Assembly (NCBI RefSeq): GCF_049801055.1
Contig: NZ_JBNAGF010000009.1
Span: forward strand, 62,001 to 126,000
Length of the DNA: 64,000 bases
Reading direction: 5' to 3'
Source: JBNAGF01 sp049801055
GTDB taxonomy: Bacteria; Pseudomonadota; Alphaproteobacteria; Rhodobacterales; Rhodobacteraceae
In this document: positions 1 to 9,008 of the stretch, piece by piece
How the letters are laid out: the number at the start of each line of letters is the position of its first letter
Position numbering within the stretch: the first letter of the stretch is position 1
Program-made: the position numbers and the translations under genes
The notes under the pieces: model-generated
What the model was told of the DNA's origin: nothing
The model's input: the letters and a program-made list of their open reading frames with translations, nothing else
Database searches by the model: none

Positions 1-689
1 TGGGAACCAAGGAAAACGGCTTTGCCGGGTTCGATACCGAATTCACTTTCAACAACGACAAAGTGGCGGCCCGGCTCGATGACATTGCCTCCATGTCCGA
101 AGGCAACCTGTTCAAATACGGTGGCCGACGTGGTGACAGCCTGCCCCTGTTCACAAATGGCGAATGCGGCATGTGGATGAACTCTTCGGCCTATTACGGC
201 TCGATGGTCAGCCAGGCCAAGTTCGAGTTTGCCCAGACCATGTTGCCGCTGGATACCGATGTGGCATCGGCCCCACAGAACTCGATCATCGGCGGAGCGA
301 CCCTCTGGGCGTTGGCCGGGCATGAGGGCGAAGAATACAAGGGTCTGGCCAAGTTCATGACCTATCTCTCCTCGCCCGAGGTTCAGGCATGGTGGCATCA
401 GGAAACCGGCTATGTTCCGATTACATCGGCCGCTGCTGAACTGTCCAAGAGCCAGGGCTTTTACGAAAGCAACCCTGGCACCGACACTGCCATCAAACAG
501 TTGAGCCTGAACGCGCCGACGCCCAACTCGCGCGGGATCCGCTTTGGCAATTTCGTGCAGGTGCGGGACGTCATCAACGAAGAGATGGAGGCGCTCTGGG
601 CTGGTGACAAGTCGGCTTCCGAAGCTCTGGATGCTGCGGCTGAACGCGGCAATGACCTGCTTCGCAAGTTTGAACGCTCGGCCAAGTAA
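1..689 (+). CDS. ugpB: sn-glycerol-3-phosphate ABC transporter, periplasmic binding protein (C-terminal part)
   Basis: The reading frame is open from position 3 and the N-terminus lies outside the window; 228 residues are visible. The protein binds glycerol-3-phosphate and glycerophosphodiesters in the periplasm and delivers them to UgpAE. The visible part carries stretches I recall from E. coli UgpB: a TNGECGMW-like segment, APQNSIIGGATLW, WHQETGYVPIT, QGFYESNPGTDTA and the terminal ERGNDLLRKFE. The order of the downstream genes (two permeases, ATPase, phosphodiesterase) is the standard ugp order and supports the call. A strong hairpin follows the stop before ugpA. The missing N-terminus, including the signal peptide, cannot be judged. 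Confidence 0.95.
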   Translation, partial: GTKENGFAGFDTEFTFNNDKVAARLDDIASMSEGNLFKYGGRRGDSLPLFTNGECGMWMNSSAYYGSMVSQAKFEFAQTMLPLDTDVASAPQNSIIGGATLWALAGHEGEEYKGLAKFMTYLSSPEVQAWWHQETGYVPITSAAAELSKSQGFYESNPGTDTAIKQLSLNAPTPNSRGIRFGNFVQVRDVINEEMEALWAGDKSASEALDAAAERGNDLLRKFERSAK

Positions 690-698
690 ACGCGCCTT

Positions 699-725
699 GC
701 CCCGACGGCTCCTCCCCGTCGGGGC
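699..725 (+). terminator. Hairpin between ugpB and ugpA
   Basis: A perfect 10-bp stem (arms 699-708 GCCCCGACGG and 716-725) encloses a 7-base loop directly after the ugpB stop. No run of T follows. Such hairpins after binding-protein genes usually protect the upstream message or partly terminate, so that binding protein is made in excess over permease. That role here is inference. Confidence 0.7.
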
Positions 726-759
726 AATCATTCTTCTGACAGGCTCACCCGAGGCGTGA

Positions 760-1641
760 ATGCTTAAACGTGTCCACTTTCCGACATCGGTACTGCCGTA
801 TCTTCTGGTGGCGCCGCAAATCATCATCACTTTGGTGTTTTTCATCTGGCCCGCCAGCCAGGCGATATACCAGTCGTTCCTGATTGAAGATGCATTTGGG
901 TTGTCGACCGAGTTCGTCTGGTTCGAGAATTTTGCCTATCTGCTTCAGGACCAGCATTATCGGGACAGTTTTGGGCGCACGATTTTCTTTTCGATTGCGG
1001 TTGCCTTTCTTTCCATGTTCACCGCGTTGCTCCTTGCAGGTTTTGCCGACCGGGTAATCCGGGGAGCGATGACCTATCGGACGTTACTTATCTGGCCATA
1101 TGCCGTGGCTCCGGTTTTGGCGGGCGCGCTTTGGGTGTTCATGTTCAACCCGACATTGGGGATTTTTCCCTTTCTACTCGACATGATTGGGGTTGATTGG
1201 AACCACTATCTGAACGGTTCACAGGCTATGGCGCTGGTGATTTTTGCAGCCGCCTGGAAACAGATCGCCTACAATTTCCTGTTCTATTTGGCGGCGATGC
1301 AGGCGATCCCTCGCTCGGTGATCGAAGCAGCCGCGATAGACGGGGCCGGGCCGATACGGCGGTTTGCAACAATCATTTTCCCGCTGATATCGCCCACGAC
1401 TTTCTTCCTGCTGGTCATCAATGCTGTTTATGCCTTCTTTGACACCTTCGGGATCATCCACGCCGTGACGCAAGGCGGTCCGGCCAATGCGACAACGATT
1501 CTTGTCTACAAGGTCTACAATGACGGGTTTGTTGGGCTCGACCTTGGAGGCTCGGCCGCACAATCGGTTATCCTGATGGCATTGGTCATCGCCATGACGG
1601 TGGTTCAGTTCCGATACATCGAACGGAAGGTGGAATACTGA
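760..1641 (+). CDS. ugpA: sn-glycerol-3-phosphate ABC transporter permease UgpA
   Basis: This is an inner-membrane permease of 293 residues, the usual length, of the MalF/UgpA type. Hydrophobic segments begin near residue 14 (VLPYLLVAPQIIITLVFF) and continue through the protein. The ABC-permease EAA loop is visible as EAAAIDGAGPIRRF in the last third, where it contacts the ATPase UgpC. It pairs with UgpE to form the channel for glycerol-3-phosphate. The ATG at 760 is preceded by GAGGCG. The stop overlaps the ugpE start by one base, so the two are probably translationally coupled. Confidence 0.95.
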   Translation: MLKRVHFPTSVLPYLLVAPQIIITLVFFIWPASQAIYQSFLIEDAFGLSTEFVWFENFAYLLQDQHYRDSFGRTIFFSIAVAFLSMFTALLLAGFADRVIRGAMTYRTLLIWPYAVAPVLAGALWVFMFNPTLGIFPFLLDMIGVDWNHYLNGSQAMALVIFAAAWKQIAYNFLFYLAAMQAIPRSVIEAAAIDGAGPIRRFATIIFPLISPTTFFLLVINAVYAFFDTFGIIHAVTQGGPANATTILVYKVYNDGFVGLDLGGSAAQSVILMALVIAMTVVQFRYIERKVEY

Positions 1642-2492
1642 TGGTTGAGAACCGCCCCTTCCTTGCTTTGCTTTCGCATTTCGTGCTGATCCTCGGAATT
1701 GCCATTGTTGCGCTGCCGATCTGGATCACCTTTGTTGCCGCCACGCATGATGCTGTTCGAATGACGCAGGCGCCAATCCCGATGATGCCGGGCGGACATT
1801 TCTGGGAGAACTTCAAACAAACTCTGTTTGGCGCCGGACTGTCCGGAACCGAGGTTGCCCCGGTCTGGCGAATGCTGCTGAACTCGTTGGCAATGGCAAT
1901 GATGATTGCAATTGGCAAAATCGCGATCTCGCTGATTTCGGCCTTTGCTATCGTCTACTTTAAGTTTCCGTTTCGGATGGGGTTCTTCTGGCTGATCTTC
2001 ATCACCCTGATGCTGCCGGTCGAGGTTCGGATTCTTCCTACGTTCGAGGTGGTTGCCGATCTGGGTATGCTGAACAGCTATTGGGGGTTGTCGATCCCGC
2101 TGATCGCCTCGGCTACGGCGACCTTCATGTTCCGACAGGTGTTCCTGACCATTCCCGACGAAATGCTGGAAAGTGCGCGCATTGATGGTGCCGGGCCGCT
2201 CAGGTTCTTTTGGGATATACTGATACCATTGTCGCGCACTAATATTGCGGCGCTGTTCGTGATCCTCTTTATCTATGGCTGGAACCAGTATCTCTGGCCG
2301 CTCTTGATCACCACCGATACCGACATGACCACCATCGTGATGAGCATCAAGCAGATGCTTGAGGCCGCCGAGCAATCGCCGCAGTGGAACATCATCATGA
2401 TGACCGCGCTGCTGGCGATGATCCCGCCGGTTTTCGTGGTGGTCGCAATGCAGAAGCTCTTTGTGCAAGGGCTGACCGAGACTGACAAATAG
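1641..2492 (+). CDS. ugpE: sn-glycerol-3-phosphate ABC transporter permease UgpE
   Basis: This is the second inner-membrane permease, 283 residues, MalG/UgpE type. It has about six hydrophobic segments, the first at residues 13-33, and an EAA loop (ESARIDGAGPLRFF) near residue 175-190 for docking to UgpC. Start and stop junctions place it in one operon with ugpA (one-base overlap) and ugpC (12-base gap). Together with UgpA it forms the membrane channel fed by UgpB. No missing parts are seen. Confidence 0.95.
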   Translation: MVENRPFLALLSHFVLILGIAIVALPIWITFVAATHDAVRMTQAPIPMMPGGHFWENFKQTLFGAGLSGTEVAPVWRMLLNSLAMAMMIAIGKIAISLISAFAIVYFKFPFRMGFFWLIFITLMLPVEVRILPTFEVVADLGMLNSYWGLSIPLIASATATFMFRQVFLTIPDEMLESARIDGAGPLRFFWDILIPLSRTNIAALFVILFIYGWNQYLWPLLITTDTDMTTIVMSIKQMLEAAEQSPQWNIIMMTALLAMIPPVFVVVAMQKLFVQGLTETDK

Positions 2493-2504
2493 GCAAGGCA
2501 AGAT

Positions 2505-3560
2505 ATGGCATCCATCAATCTCAAGGATCTTGTAAAGGCCTATGGCCAAACCGAAGTTCTTCATCATGTCGACGGACAGATTGAAGACGGAGAGCTGGTT
2601 GTTATCGTCGGCCCTTCGGGGTGTGGAAAATCCACATTGCTCAGGATGATTGCCGGGTTGGAAACCGTGACATCGGGCCAGATCAGCATTGGCGACCGGG
2701 TGGTGAACCAGCTGGAACCAGCGGATCGGGATATCGCGATGGTGTTCCAGAACTACGCGCTGTATCCGCATATGTCCGTACGCGAAAACATGGCCTATGG
2801 GCTGAAGATCCGAAAGATCGACAAATCCGAGATCAACCGCAGGGTCGAAGAAACCGCCGATATCCTTGAAATCCGGCCATACCTTGACCGAAAGCCGCGA
2901 CAGCTTTCCGGCGGGCAGCGCCAACGCGTTGCAATGGGTCGGGCCATCGTCCGCGATCCGCAGGTGTTTCTGTTTGATGAGCCGTTGTCGAACCTTGATG
3001 CCAAGCTGCGGGTTCAGATGCGTCTTGAAATTCGCAAGCTGCAACAGCGTCTTGGGGTGACGTCGATTTACGTGACTCATGATCAGGTCGAAGCCATGAC
3101 ACTGGGTGATCGGCTGATGGTTTTGAATGGCGGCTACGTCGAGCAATTCGGCACGCCGATCGAGCTTTATGACCGCCCACAGACAGTTTTTGTCGCTGGT
3201 TTCATTGGCAGTCCGGCGATGAATTTTGTTCCGGCAACGGCGGAACAGGGTCGTTTGACACTGGAGAACGGTGCACAGATTCCCGGTGGAGCAGGTGCTT
3301 CAGGAAAGATTACGCTTGGCCTGCGACCGGAACACCTGCAGGCGGACGAAAACGGGCCTATTCGAGTCTCGGTCGGGCTGTTTGAGCATCTCGGCGCCAA
3401 CACCCTGCTGCATGGCACGCTCGAAGGCAGCAACAATGAAATCGTTGTCAGCATACCCGGCCATATCAGCGCTGCGCCGGACGCTGTCATGGGATTTTCT
3501 GTGTCGGCAGATCTGTTGCACCTGTTTGATGCTGAAACAGGCAAGCGGATCGGGGCGTGA
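2505..3560 (+). CDS. ugpC: sn-glycerol-3-phosphate ABC transporter ATP-binding protein UgpC
   Basis: This ATPase energises UgpAE import. It has 351 residues: Walker A GPSGCGKST at residues 36-44, the signature LSGGQRQRV near 134-142, Walker B FLFDEP near 155-160, and an H-loop in YVTHDQ. The C-terminal ~110 residues form the TOBE/OB domain typical of MalK/UgpC proteins (GLRPEHL is visible near 270). The last four bases overlap the GTG start of ugpQ, tying the phosphodiesterase to the transporter. It could serve a closely related sugar system on sequence alone, but the context makes ugpC the best name. Confidence 0.94.
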   Translation: MASINLKDLVKAYGQTEVLHHVDGQIEDGELVVIVGPSGCGKSTLLRMIAGLETVTSGQISIGDRVVNQLEPADRDIAMVFQNYALYPHMSVRENMAYGLKIRKIDKSEINRRVEETADILEIRPYLDRKPRQLSGGQRQRVAMGRAIVRDPQVFLFDEPLSNLDAKLRVQMRLEIRKLQQRLGVTSIYVTHDQVEAMTLGDRLMVLNGGYVEQFGTPIELYDRPQTVFVAGFIGSPAMNFVPATAEQGRLTLENGAQIPGGAGASGKITLGLRPEHLQADENGPIRVSVGLFEHLGANTLLHGTLEGSNNEIVVSIPGHISAAPDAVMGFSVSADLLHLFDAETGKRIGA

Positions 3561-4495
3561 CAGATTTTCCTCAACTTTCCGGGTTCAGGGGCGGCGACGG
3601 CTTGGTCCGCCTCATCGGTCACCGTGGGGCGCGGGGGGTTCTGCCGGAAAATACCATGCCCAGCTTCGAGTTCGCCGTAAGTGTCGGAGCCGGGGCACTT
3701 GAGTTTGATGTGATCCTGACACGGGACAACATTCCCGTAATCACCCACAATCATCGACTTTCGAGCGCGGCAACCCGGGACGGCAATGGCGACTGGCTGC
3801 AGGGTGAAGAGCCCAGCGTGGCAGATCTGACATTCGCAGAAATCCGTGAGTTGGATGTTGGCGGGCTGGATGGTCAAACTGTTTACGGGCGCCGATTTCC
3901 CGATCAGGCCTTTCTGACCGGGTTGCGAATTCCAGCCCTAACGGATTTGCTTGATCTTGCATGCCAACCCGAGAACGGCGACTTGCATCTGCTGCTTGAA
4001 CTGAAATCCGATCCGGCCGAAGAAATCGATTCTAAGGCGCGCACGGACTTTGTTTCAACGGTGGTCACGCAAGTGCGAAAGCGAGCGCTTGAGCCCCGCA
4101 CTATCCTGCATAGTTTTGACTGGAACCTGCTTGATGAATGCCGCAGGCAGGCGCCGGACATGCCGACGTCCTACCTGTCCCAAAGGCCGGAGAATAGCGA
4201 CGACCCCGGAGAGGATTCCTCCAAGGCTGTCGGCCCGGATTTTGAAACACTGTCGGTTTCCGTTCCCCGGGCCGTTGCAGATGCCGGGGGCCAGATGTGG
4301 TGTCCTTACTTTATGGATGTCACGCCCGATCAGGTTGCCGAGGCCCATGCTCTTGGGCTCTTGGTTTCAACCTGGACTGTCAATGAACCTGACGATATCG
4401 CGGCGATGGTCGCTGCGGGTGTGGACGGAATTGTCACGGACTATCCCGGCCGGTTGCAGCGGTGCCTTCTTGACATGGGATACCGATGGTCGTGA
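3557..4495 (+). CDS. ugpQ: Glycerophosphodiester phosphodiesterase UgpQ
   Basis: This enzyme hydrolyses glycerophosphodiesters imported by Ugp to glycerol-3-phosphate and an alcohol. The GDPD signature is intact: HRGARGVLPENT near residue 22 supplies the catalytic His, Arg and Glu, followed by EFDVILTRD and the second His in ITHNH. The C-terminal motif STWTVNEPDDIAAM and GIVTDYP is also standard. It has 312 residues and no signal peptide, so it acts in the cytoplasm. The GTG start overlaps the ugpC stop by four bases. This is the last gene of the operon; the next gene is convergent. Confidence 0.94.
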   Translation: MTDFPQLSGFRGGDGLVRLIGHRGARGVLPENTMPSFEFAVSVGAGALEFDVILTRDNIPVITHNHRLSSAATRDGNGDWLQGEEPSVADLTFAEIRELDVGGLDGQTVYGRRFPDQAFLTGLRIPALTDLLDLACQPENGDLHLLLELKSDPAEEIDSKARTDFVSTVVTQVRKRALEPRTILHSFDWNLLDECRRQAPDMPTSYLSQRPENSDDPGEDSSKAVGPDFETLSVSVPRAVADAGGQMWCPYFMDVTPDQVAEAHALGLLVSTWTVNEPDDIAAMVAAGVDGIVTDYPGRLQRCLLDMGYRWS

Positions 4496-4523
4496 TGGAC
4501 ATATAGGCCATTATCCGAGGGTT

Positions 4524-5765
4524 TCATTCCAGCAGACGGGGCGCAACAAGCTGACCGTCTTCAAGACCTGCAGAAGGGAACAGGATCACGGTATCAGAAG
4601 GCTCTAACCCACCCAGAACCTGTGCCTGTACCCCGTTGTTCTGTCCAATCTCAACGTCGCGAAGCTGTGCTTTTCCATCCGCGACTACATAGACTGACCA
4701 ATCGGATGCACGCTTGAACAGGGCGCTCGACGGCACGATTAACGTATCCACTGATTGCCACACGACGATCCGGACTTCGACGCGGTATCCATGGCCGAGA
4801 CCATTTGACTGGGCCTCGGGTTCGGCGAAGGAAATCGTGGTCTCGACCCGCTGCTCTTCGACACCGAGAGCGGAGTATTTGGTGTAACCATAAGGATCGA
4901 TCCGCGACACGGTGCCTTCCAGATCCCGGATGCCGCCCCAATTCGTAACGATCACCCGGTCGCCTTGCGACACCTGCACAGCATCCGAAGAAAGAAGCTC
5001 GGCGACGATTTCAAGATCCCCATCGACATCGCCGATCTCGAGAATGGGTTCGCCTGCGGGTAGGGTCGTTTTGCTCTTGTGCATGACTTTCAGAACGGTG
5101 CCGTCGATCGGCGCTCTGAGCGGGATACTCGGCGTGTTATAGGCATCTTGGGAAATCGCATTTGCCAGCCCCTGGTCTTCGATCCCGATCAGACGGGCGC
5201 GGGCGTTTTTTAGTTCCGCCTGCCGCATTTCGATGGCGGCGTTTACCGTGTCCAGATTGGCCTGAGCCACGCGCCAGGCCTGCTCGGCCCGTTCCAGCAC
5301 AACCTTGCTGGCGATCTCTCGTTCGACGAGGGTTTTGTATCGCTCCAGTTCGCTATTGCTGTAATCAAGCGTGGCGACTGCAGCTGCCAGATCCGCTTGA
5401 GCTACTCGCAGCGCCGCTTCGGCAGCCCGGACGGAGGCCAGCGCTTGTTCCCGGGTTCGGACGTCCAGCGCAGACGGGTTGGCCGGGCGCATCCGGGCCA
5501 CGACAGTTTCACCACGCTGCACACGATCACCTGGCAGAACCGCAACGCGCTGCAATTCCCCGGCAACCGGAGACGACACGACATATGGCTCGGTCACTCT
5601 TGTCCGGCCCTCTTCGTTGATCGTGACCCGCATCGACCCGTTTGTAACTTCTGCCATGTCTACCAGCATCGGACGCGGCCAGAAGGCAGCGATCAAGATG
5701 CCAAGAACAACGGTGGCCGCGATAAGCGACAGCGCCAGGCGAGATCGCTTTTTCTTTTGTGCCAT
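4524..5765 (-). CDS. HlyD/MacA-type periplasmic adaptor of an ABC export system
   Basis: This 413-residue protein starts with a lysine-rich N-terminus and one membrane segment (about residues 10-28). A lipoyl-like half follows (SSPVAGELQRVAV near 65-77), then an alanine-rich coiled-coil hairpin (about 95-175), the second lipoyl half (LRAPIDGTVLKVM near 218) and a beta-barrel. This is the MacA/HlyD layout of an adaptor linking an inner-membrane ABC exporter to an outer-membrane channel. It is the last gene of a three-gene operon with the permease (6-base gap) and ATPase. No outer-membrane TolC-like gene is in the window, so one encoded elsewhere would be needed. The substrate is unknown. Confidence 0.88.
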   Translation of the reverse strand: MAQKKKRSRLALSLIAATVVLGILIAAFWPRPMLVDMAEVTNGSMRVTINEEGRTRVTEPYVVSSPVAGELQRVAVLPGDRVQRGETVVARMRPANPSALDVRTREQALASVRAAEAALRVAQADLAAAVATLDYSNSELERYKTLVEREIASKVVLERAEQAWRVAQANLDTVNAAIEMRQAELKNARARLIGIEDQGLANAISQDAYNTPSIPLRAPIDGTVLKVMHKSKTTLPAGEPILEIGDVDGDLEIVAELLSSDAVQVSQGDRVIVTNWGGIRDLEGTVSRIDPYGYTKYSALGVEEQRVETTISFAEPEAQSNGLGHGYRVEVRIVVWQSVDTLIVPSSALFKRASDWSVYVVADGKAQLRDVEIGQNNGVQAQVLGGLEPSDTVILFPSAGLEDGQLVAPRLLE

Positions 5766-5771
5766 GCTTCG

Positions 5772-8135
5772 TCACTCCCTCGTTTTCAAAGCCATGACCA
5801 GATCCATCCGGTCGATGTCACGTTTCACCAGCCACCCCGAAATCGATGCAGCCACCAGAACCACGATTACCGATGCGCCAAAGCTAGCCGCACTAAAGGA
5901 CGCCTGTATCTGATACAGATCAGTGCTGAACCCCTCAGAGACGGCAAAGGTCAGAAAGTAACCCGCCACGCCACCCACAGGCAGGGCCAGTAGGGTCACG
6001 ACGGCGAGTTCCCCCAGCAGGACGAATGCCACCTCGGCGCGGCTAAACCCCAGAACTCTGAGACTGGCCAGATCGCGGGATCGTTCGGCCTGCGCCACGC
6101 GGGCGGCATTATAGACAACACCAAAAGTGATCACGGCGGCGATCAAGGCCATGACATAGCGCATCGACCCTGCCCCTTGATCCATGATCTTCTGCAGAGC
6201 CGCCCGACCCTCGGAGTTCAGGCTGACCCCGGCAACCATCGGCATTTCCTTGAGCTTGCGATAGACTTCGGCTGATTGCGCTTGATCGACCCGCAAATAG
6301 GCGCCGGAGACCCTGAGAGGTTCGTTGAGCGCCCGATTCAGGGCGCCGATTTCCATGTAGGCGGGTGAGCCGATCAGGGTTTGAGCAACCTGCGCAACCG
6401 GCAGAACAACCTTCGGCTGCCGACCTTCGCGCACATCTATGCTCAGCATATCGCCCGCCTCAATGTCGAGAATCTTGGCCAGCCCGCGTCCCAGTATCAG
6501 CCCGTCCGGCCGCATGTCGATCTGGCGTGTGTCGGCATCGACAGCCCGATAGAGCCGCGCGTCGGAGCCCAGCCCACTGATCGCGCCCCGATACGTGGTC
6601 AGCCCATTCTTCAGAATGGCCGGGACATTACGCACCGGCTCGACCTCGAGCACTCCTGGCAGGCTTTCCAGATCAAAAACCGAACGTTGTTCCAATGGGT
6701 GGATGAACGTCACGGTCACATCGCTGCGGTCGACCACGTTGAAGGTCAGTTCGAGCATCTCGTCGAAATTCGCGAGAATTGACGCCATCGCCGCCGACAG
6801 AGCAATGCCTGCTCCGATCCCGACAGTTGCGCTGAGCATGCGCCAAGGCTGGCGGACGAGGCGGCGCAGGACCATTCGGGTGGGCTGGTCAAGAACGCGA
6901 CTTAACCCGGCACCAAAATGGGCCGACTTGCTGTAATCCGGCGGGGCAGGGGGTCGCATTGCTACAGCGGGTGTGAGTGAAAAAATGCCCCGCAGAACGA
7001 ACAGACCCCCTGCCGATGCGGCTAGAACACTGGTCAGGAATCCGATTGCAAATGAGGCAGGGTCCAGTCTGAAAACGAGAAACGGAAACTTGTAGTATTC
7101 TAGAAACACATCAATCATCGCGCGCCCGGCGGCAATCCCGGCCAAACATCCAGCGACGGCACCGCCGATGGCAATCAGAAGGACAAGCTGGAAATAGTGA
7201 CTTCCGACCTCGATGCTGGTGTAGCCGAAGGCTTTCATCAGGCCGATTTCTTCGCGCTCGGCCTGCAGCATCCGCGAGATCACGATGTAGAGCAGGAACG
7301 CGGCCACCGCGAGAAAGATCGGCGGGACACTGGAACTGGTCCGGCGCAATCCGTCAATTTCCTCGGACACGAAACGATCCGACATCAGATCAATCAACCC
7401 ATAGGCTCCGAGGCCGCCATAGCGGTCTAACAAACGATCGGTGGCAGCCAGCACTTCGGGTAATTCCGCGCCTTGTGCAAGCGATAGTAGCACTTCGTTG
7501 AAAGCGCCTTCCATGTCGAATGCGGCTTCGAGGGCGCTGCGGCTCATCCAGATCACCGCAAAGCGGCTGTCATCAGACACGAACTCGCCCGGTGCAGCGG
7601 TATAGAGGAACTCTGGTGACTGGGCAAAACCGACCACCTTAAAGGACCGCCGAAAGCCGTTCATTGTCGCCGTCAGCGTATCGCCGGGCTTCATGTTGTG
7701 GGCTTTGGCAAAACTTCTCAGAACAACGACTTCGTCGGCGTGCCGCCCTTCCATCCGGCGGCCATCCGTGAGGTAAATTTCGTTGAGCTTGGGGGTCCCA
7801 AAGTCGGGTAGCGATACAACTTGAGCCTGAATCGGAAGCTCGCTGTCCGGAAGATCCACCAGCGCACTTCCAACCACGCGCGGTTCGACGCTGGCCACGC
7901 CTGGCAATGCTGACAAATCGCCCATAAGACGGTCTGGTGCACGGGCGACCGGAGCAAACACATCGGCCAGCCGATACCGTTCGTAGTAGGTTTTGCGGGT
8001 TTCTTCGAGCGACGCAACCAGCCCGGTCATCATGACCTGCATCAGCACGCCGACGGCCACCACCAGAGCAATCGCAATGGCTTGCCCCTTGATCCGCCAG
8101 ATGTCTCGTCCGAGTTTGCGGGTCAGCGGCGACAT
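5772..8135 (-). CDS. ABC transporter permease with two FtsX domains
   Basis: This is a 787-residue inner-membrane permease of the MacB/LolC/FtsX class. It has an N-terminal membrane helix near residues 18-38, a long periplasmic loop (to about 265), a three-helix FtsX block (about 270-395), a second soluble loop (about 430-640) and a second FtsX block (about 655-780). The duplicated layout is typical of long permeases that are partnered by a small ATPase and a periplasmic adaptor, as here. Such systems use mechanotransmission to expel peptides, lipids or drugs from the periplasmic side. The gap to the ATPase gene is 6 bases. Confidence 0.9.
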   Translation of the reverse strand: MSPLTRKLGRDIWRIKGQAIAIALVVAVGVLMQVMMTGLVASLEETRKTYYERYRLADVFAPVARAPDRLMGDLSALPGVASVEPRVVGSALVDLPDSELPIQAQVVSLPDFGTPKLNEIYLTDGRRMEGRHADEVVVLRSFAKAHNMKPGDTLTATMNGFRRSFKVVGFAQSPEFLYTAAPGEFVSDDSRFAVIWMSRSALEAAFDMEGAFNEVLLSLAQGAELPEVLAATDRLLDRYGGLGAYGLIDLMSDRFVSEEIDGLRRTSSSVPPIFLAVAAFLLYIVISRMLQAEREEIGLMKAFGYTSIEVGSHYFQLVLLIAIGGAVAGCLAGIAAGRAMIDVFLEYYKFPFLVFRLDPASFAIGFLTSVLAASAGGLFVLRGIFSLTPAVAMRPPAPPDYSKSAHFGAGLSRVLDQPTRMVLRRLVRQPWRMLSATVGIGAGIALSAAMASILANFDEMLELTFNVVDRSDVTVTFIHPLEQRSVFDLESLPGVLEVEPVRNVPAILKNGLTTYRGAISGLGSDARLYRAVDADTRQIDMRPDGLILGRGLAKILDIEAGDMLSIDVREGRQPKVVLPVAQVAQTLIGSPAYMEIGALNRALNEPLRVSGAYLRVDQAQSAEVYRKLKEMPMVAGVSLNSEGRAALQKIMDQGAGSMRYVMALIAAVITFGVVYNAARVAQAERSRDLASLRVLGFSRAEVAFVLLGELAVVTLLALPVGGVAGYFLTFAVSEGFSTDLYQIQASFSAASFGASVIVVLVAASISGWLVKRDIDRMDLVMALKTRE

Positions 8136-8141
8136 CTCGGC

Positions 8142-8849
8142 CTACCAGACAATTTCTTCGGGGCTCAACGGAGTATCGTTCAGCTCTACCTCGCTGACAT
8201 CCCCGTCTGCGAACCGGATCACCCGGTCTGCCATTTCCGCCTGCGCGGCGGCATGGGTGACGATCAGGATCGTGGTGCCGAGTTTCTTGTTGATGTCGCT
8301 CAGCACTCTCAGCACAGATCGTCCGGTATGGCTGTCGAGCGCCCCGGTAGGTTCGTCGCAGAAAAGAACCGTCGGCTGCTTGGCAATCGCGCGGGCAATG
8401 GCGACGCGTTGCTGTTCGCCGCCCGACAGCTGGGCGGGAAAATGGTCGGTTCGCTCGCCAAGGCCTACAAGGTCCAGTGCTTCGCCGGGGTCCATTGGGT
8501 CCCGCGCTATCTCGGTGACCAGTTCCACATTCTCATGGGCCGTCAGGCTGGGCATGAGGTTGTAGAACTGGAACACGAACCCCACGTGATCCCGTCGATA
8601 CCGGGTCAGCTCCCGGTCGCTCATTGTTGTCAGGCTTTGGCCCTGAAACAGCACCTCGCCCGAGGTCGCCCGGTCGAGCCCCCCGGCGATGTTGAGCAAG
8701 GTCGATTTTCCGCTCCCGCTTGGCCCCAGAAGAACGACGATTTCACCGCTGGGGAGGGTCAGGTCCACACCACGCAGGGCGCGCACCGTCGCGGCACCGC
8801 TGCCATATGTTTTTGTCAAACCCGAAATCTCGAAAGCGATGTCTGTCAT
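8142..8849 (-). CDS. ABC transporter ATP-binding protein (LolD/MacB type)
   Basis: This 235-residue ATPase shows Walker A GPSGSGKST, a Q-loop in FVFQFYNLMPSLT, signature LSGGEQQRVAIARA, Walker B VLFCDEPTGALD and an H-loop Thr-His pair. These are hallmarks of the LolD/MacB family. I placed the start at 8849 (MTDIAFEISGL), where the family's N-terminus normally begins. A frame extension to 8984 exists but gives an atypical 45-residue tail. It is the first gene of the three-gene exporter operon. The 8850-9008 stretch upstream presumably holds its promoter. Confidence 0.9.
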   Translation of the reverse strand: MTDIAFEISGLTKTYGSGAATVRALRGVDLTLPSGEIVVLLGPSGSGKSTLLNIAGGLDRATSGEVLFQGQSLTTMSDRELTRYRRDHVGFVFQFYNLMPSLTAHENVELVTEIARDPMDPGEALDLVGLGERTDHFPAQLSGGEQQRVAIARAIAKQPTVLFCDEPTGALDSHTGRSVLRVLSDINKKLGTTILIVTHAAAQAEMADRVIRFADGDVSEVELNDTPLSPEEIVW

Positions 8850-9008
8850 TGGATCGCGAGATGCCCCCTGTCGAACCGGTCTTCCCTTGGTGTCAACTAG
8901 CGTAGGTTCGATAGTAGAGGGTTGCGGGCAATTGCAAACCCCGTCGTAACGTCTCAGGTCCGGTTGATAAGTCTTGGTTTGCAATGGGCCACCCGGGCCT
9001 TACCATGG

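Noticed and set aside
1605..3146. Open frame of 513 codons on the minus strand across ugpE and ugpC
   Set aside because: It lies antisense to two clearly conserved transporter genes, has a His/Arg/Gln-rich composition without domains, and reflects codon bias of the real strand.
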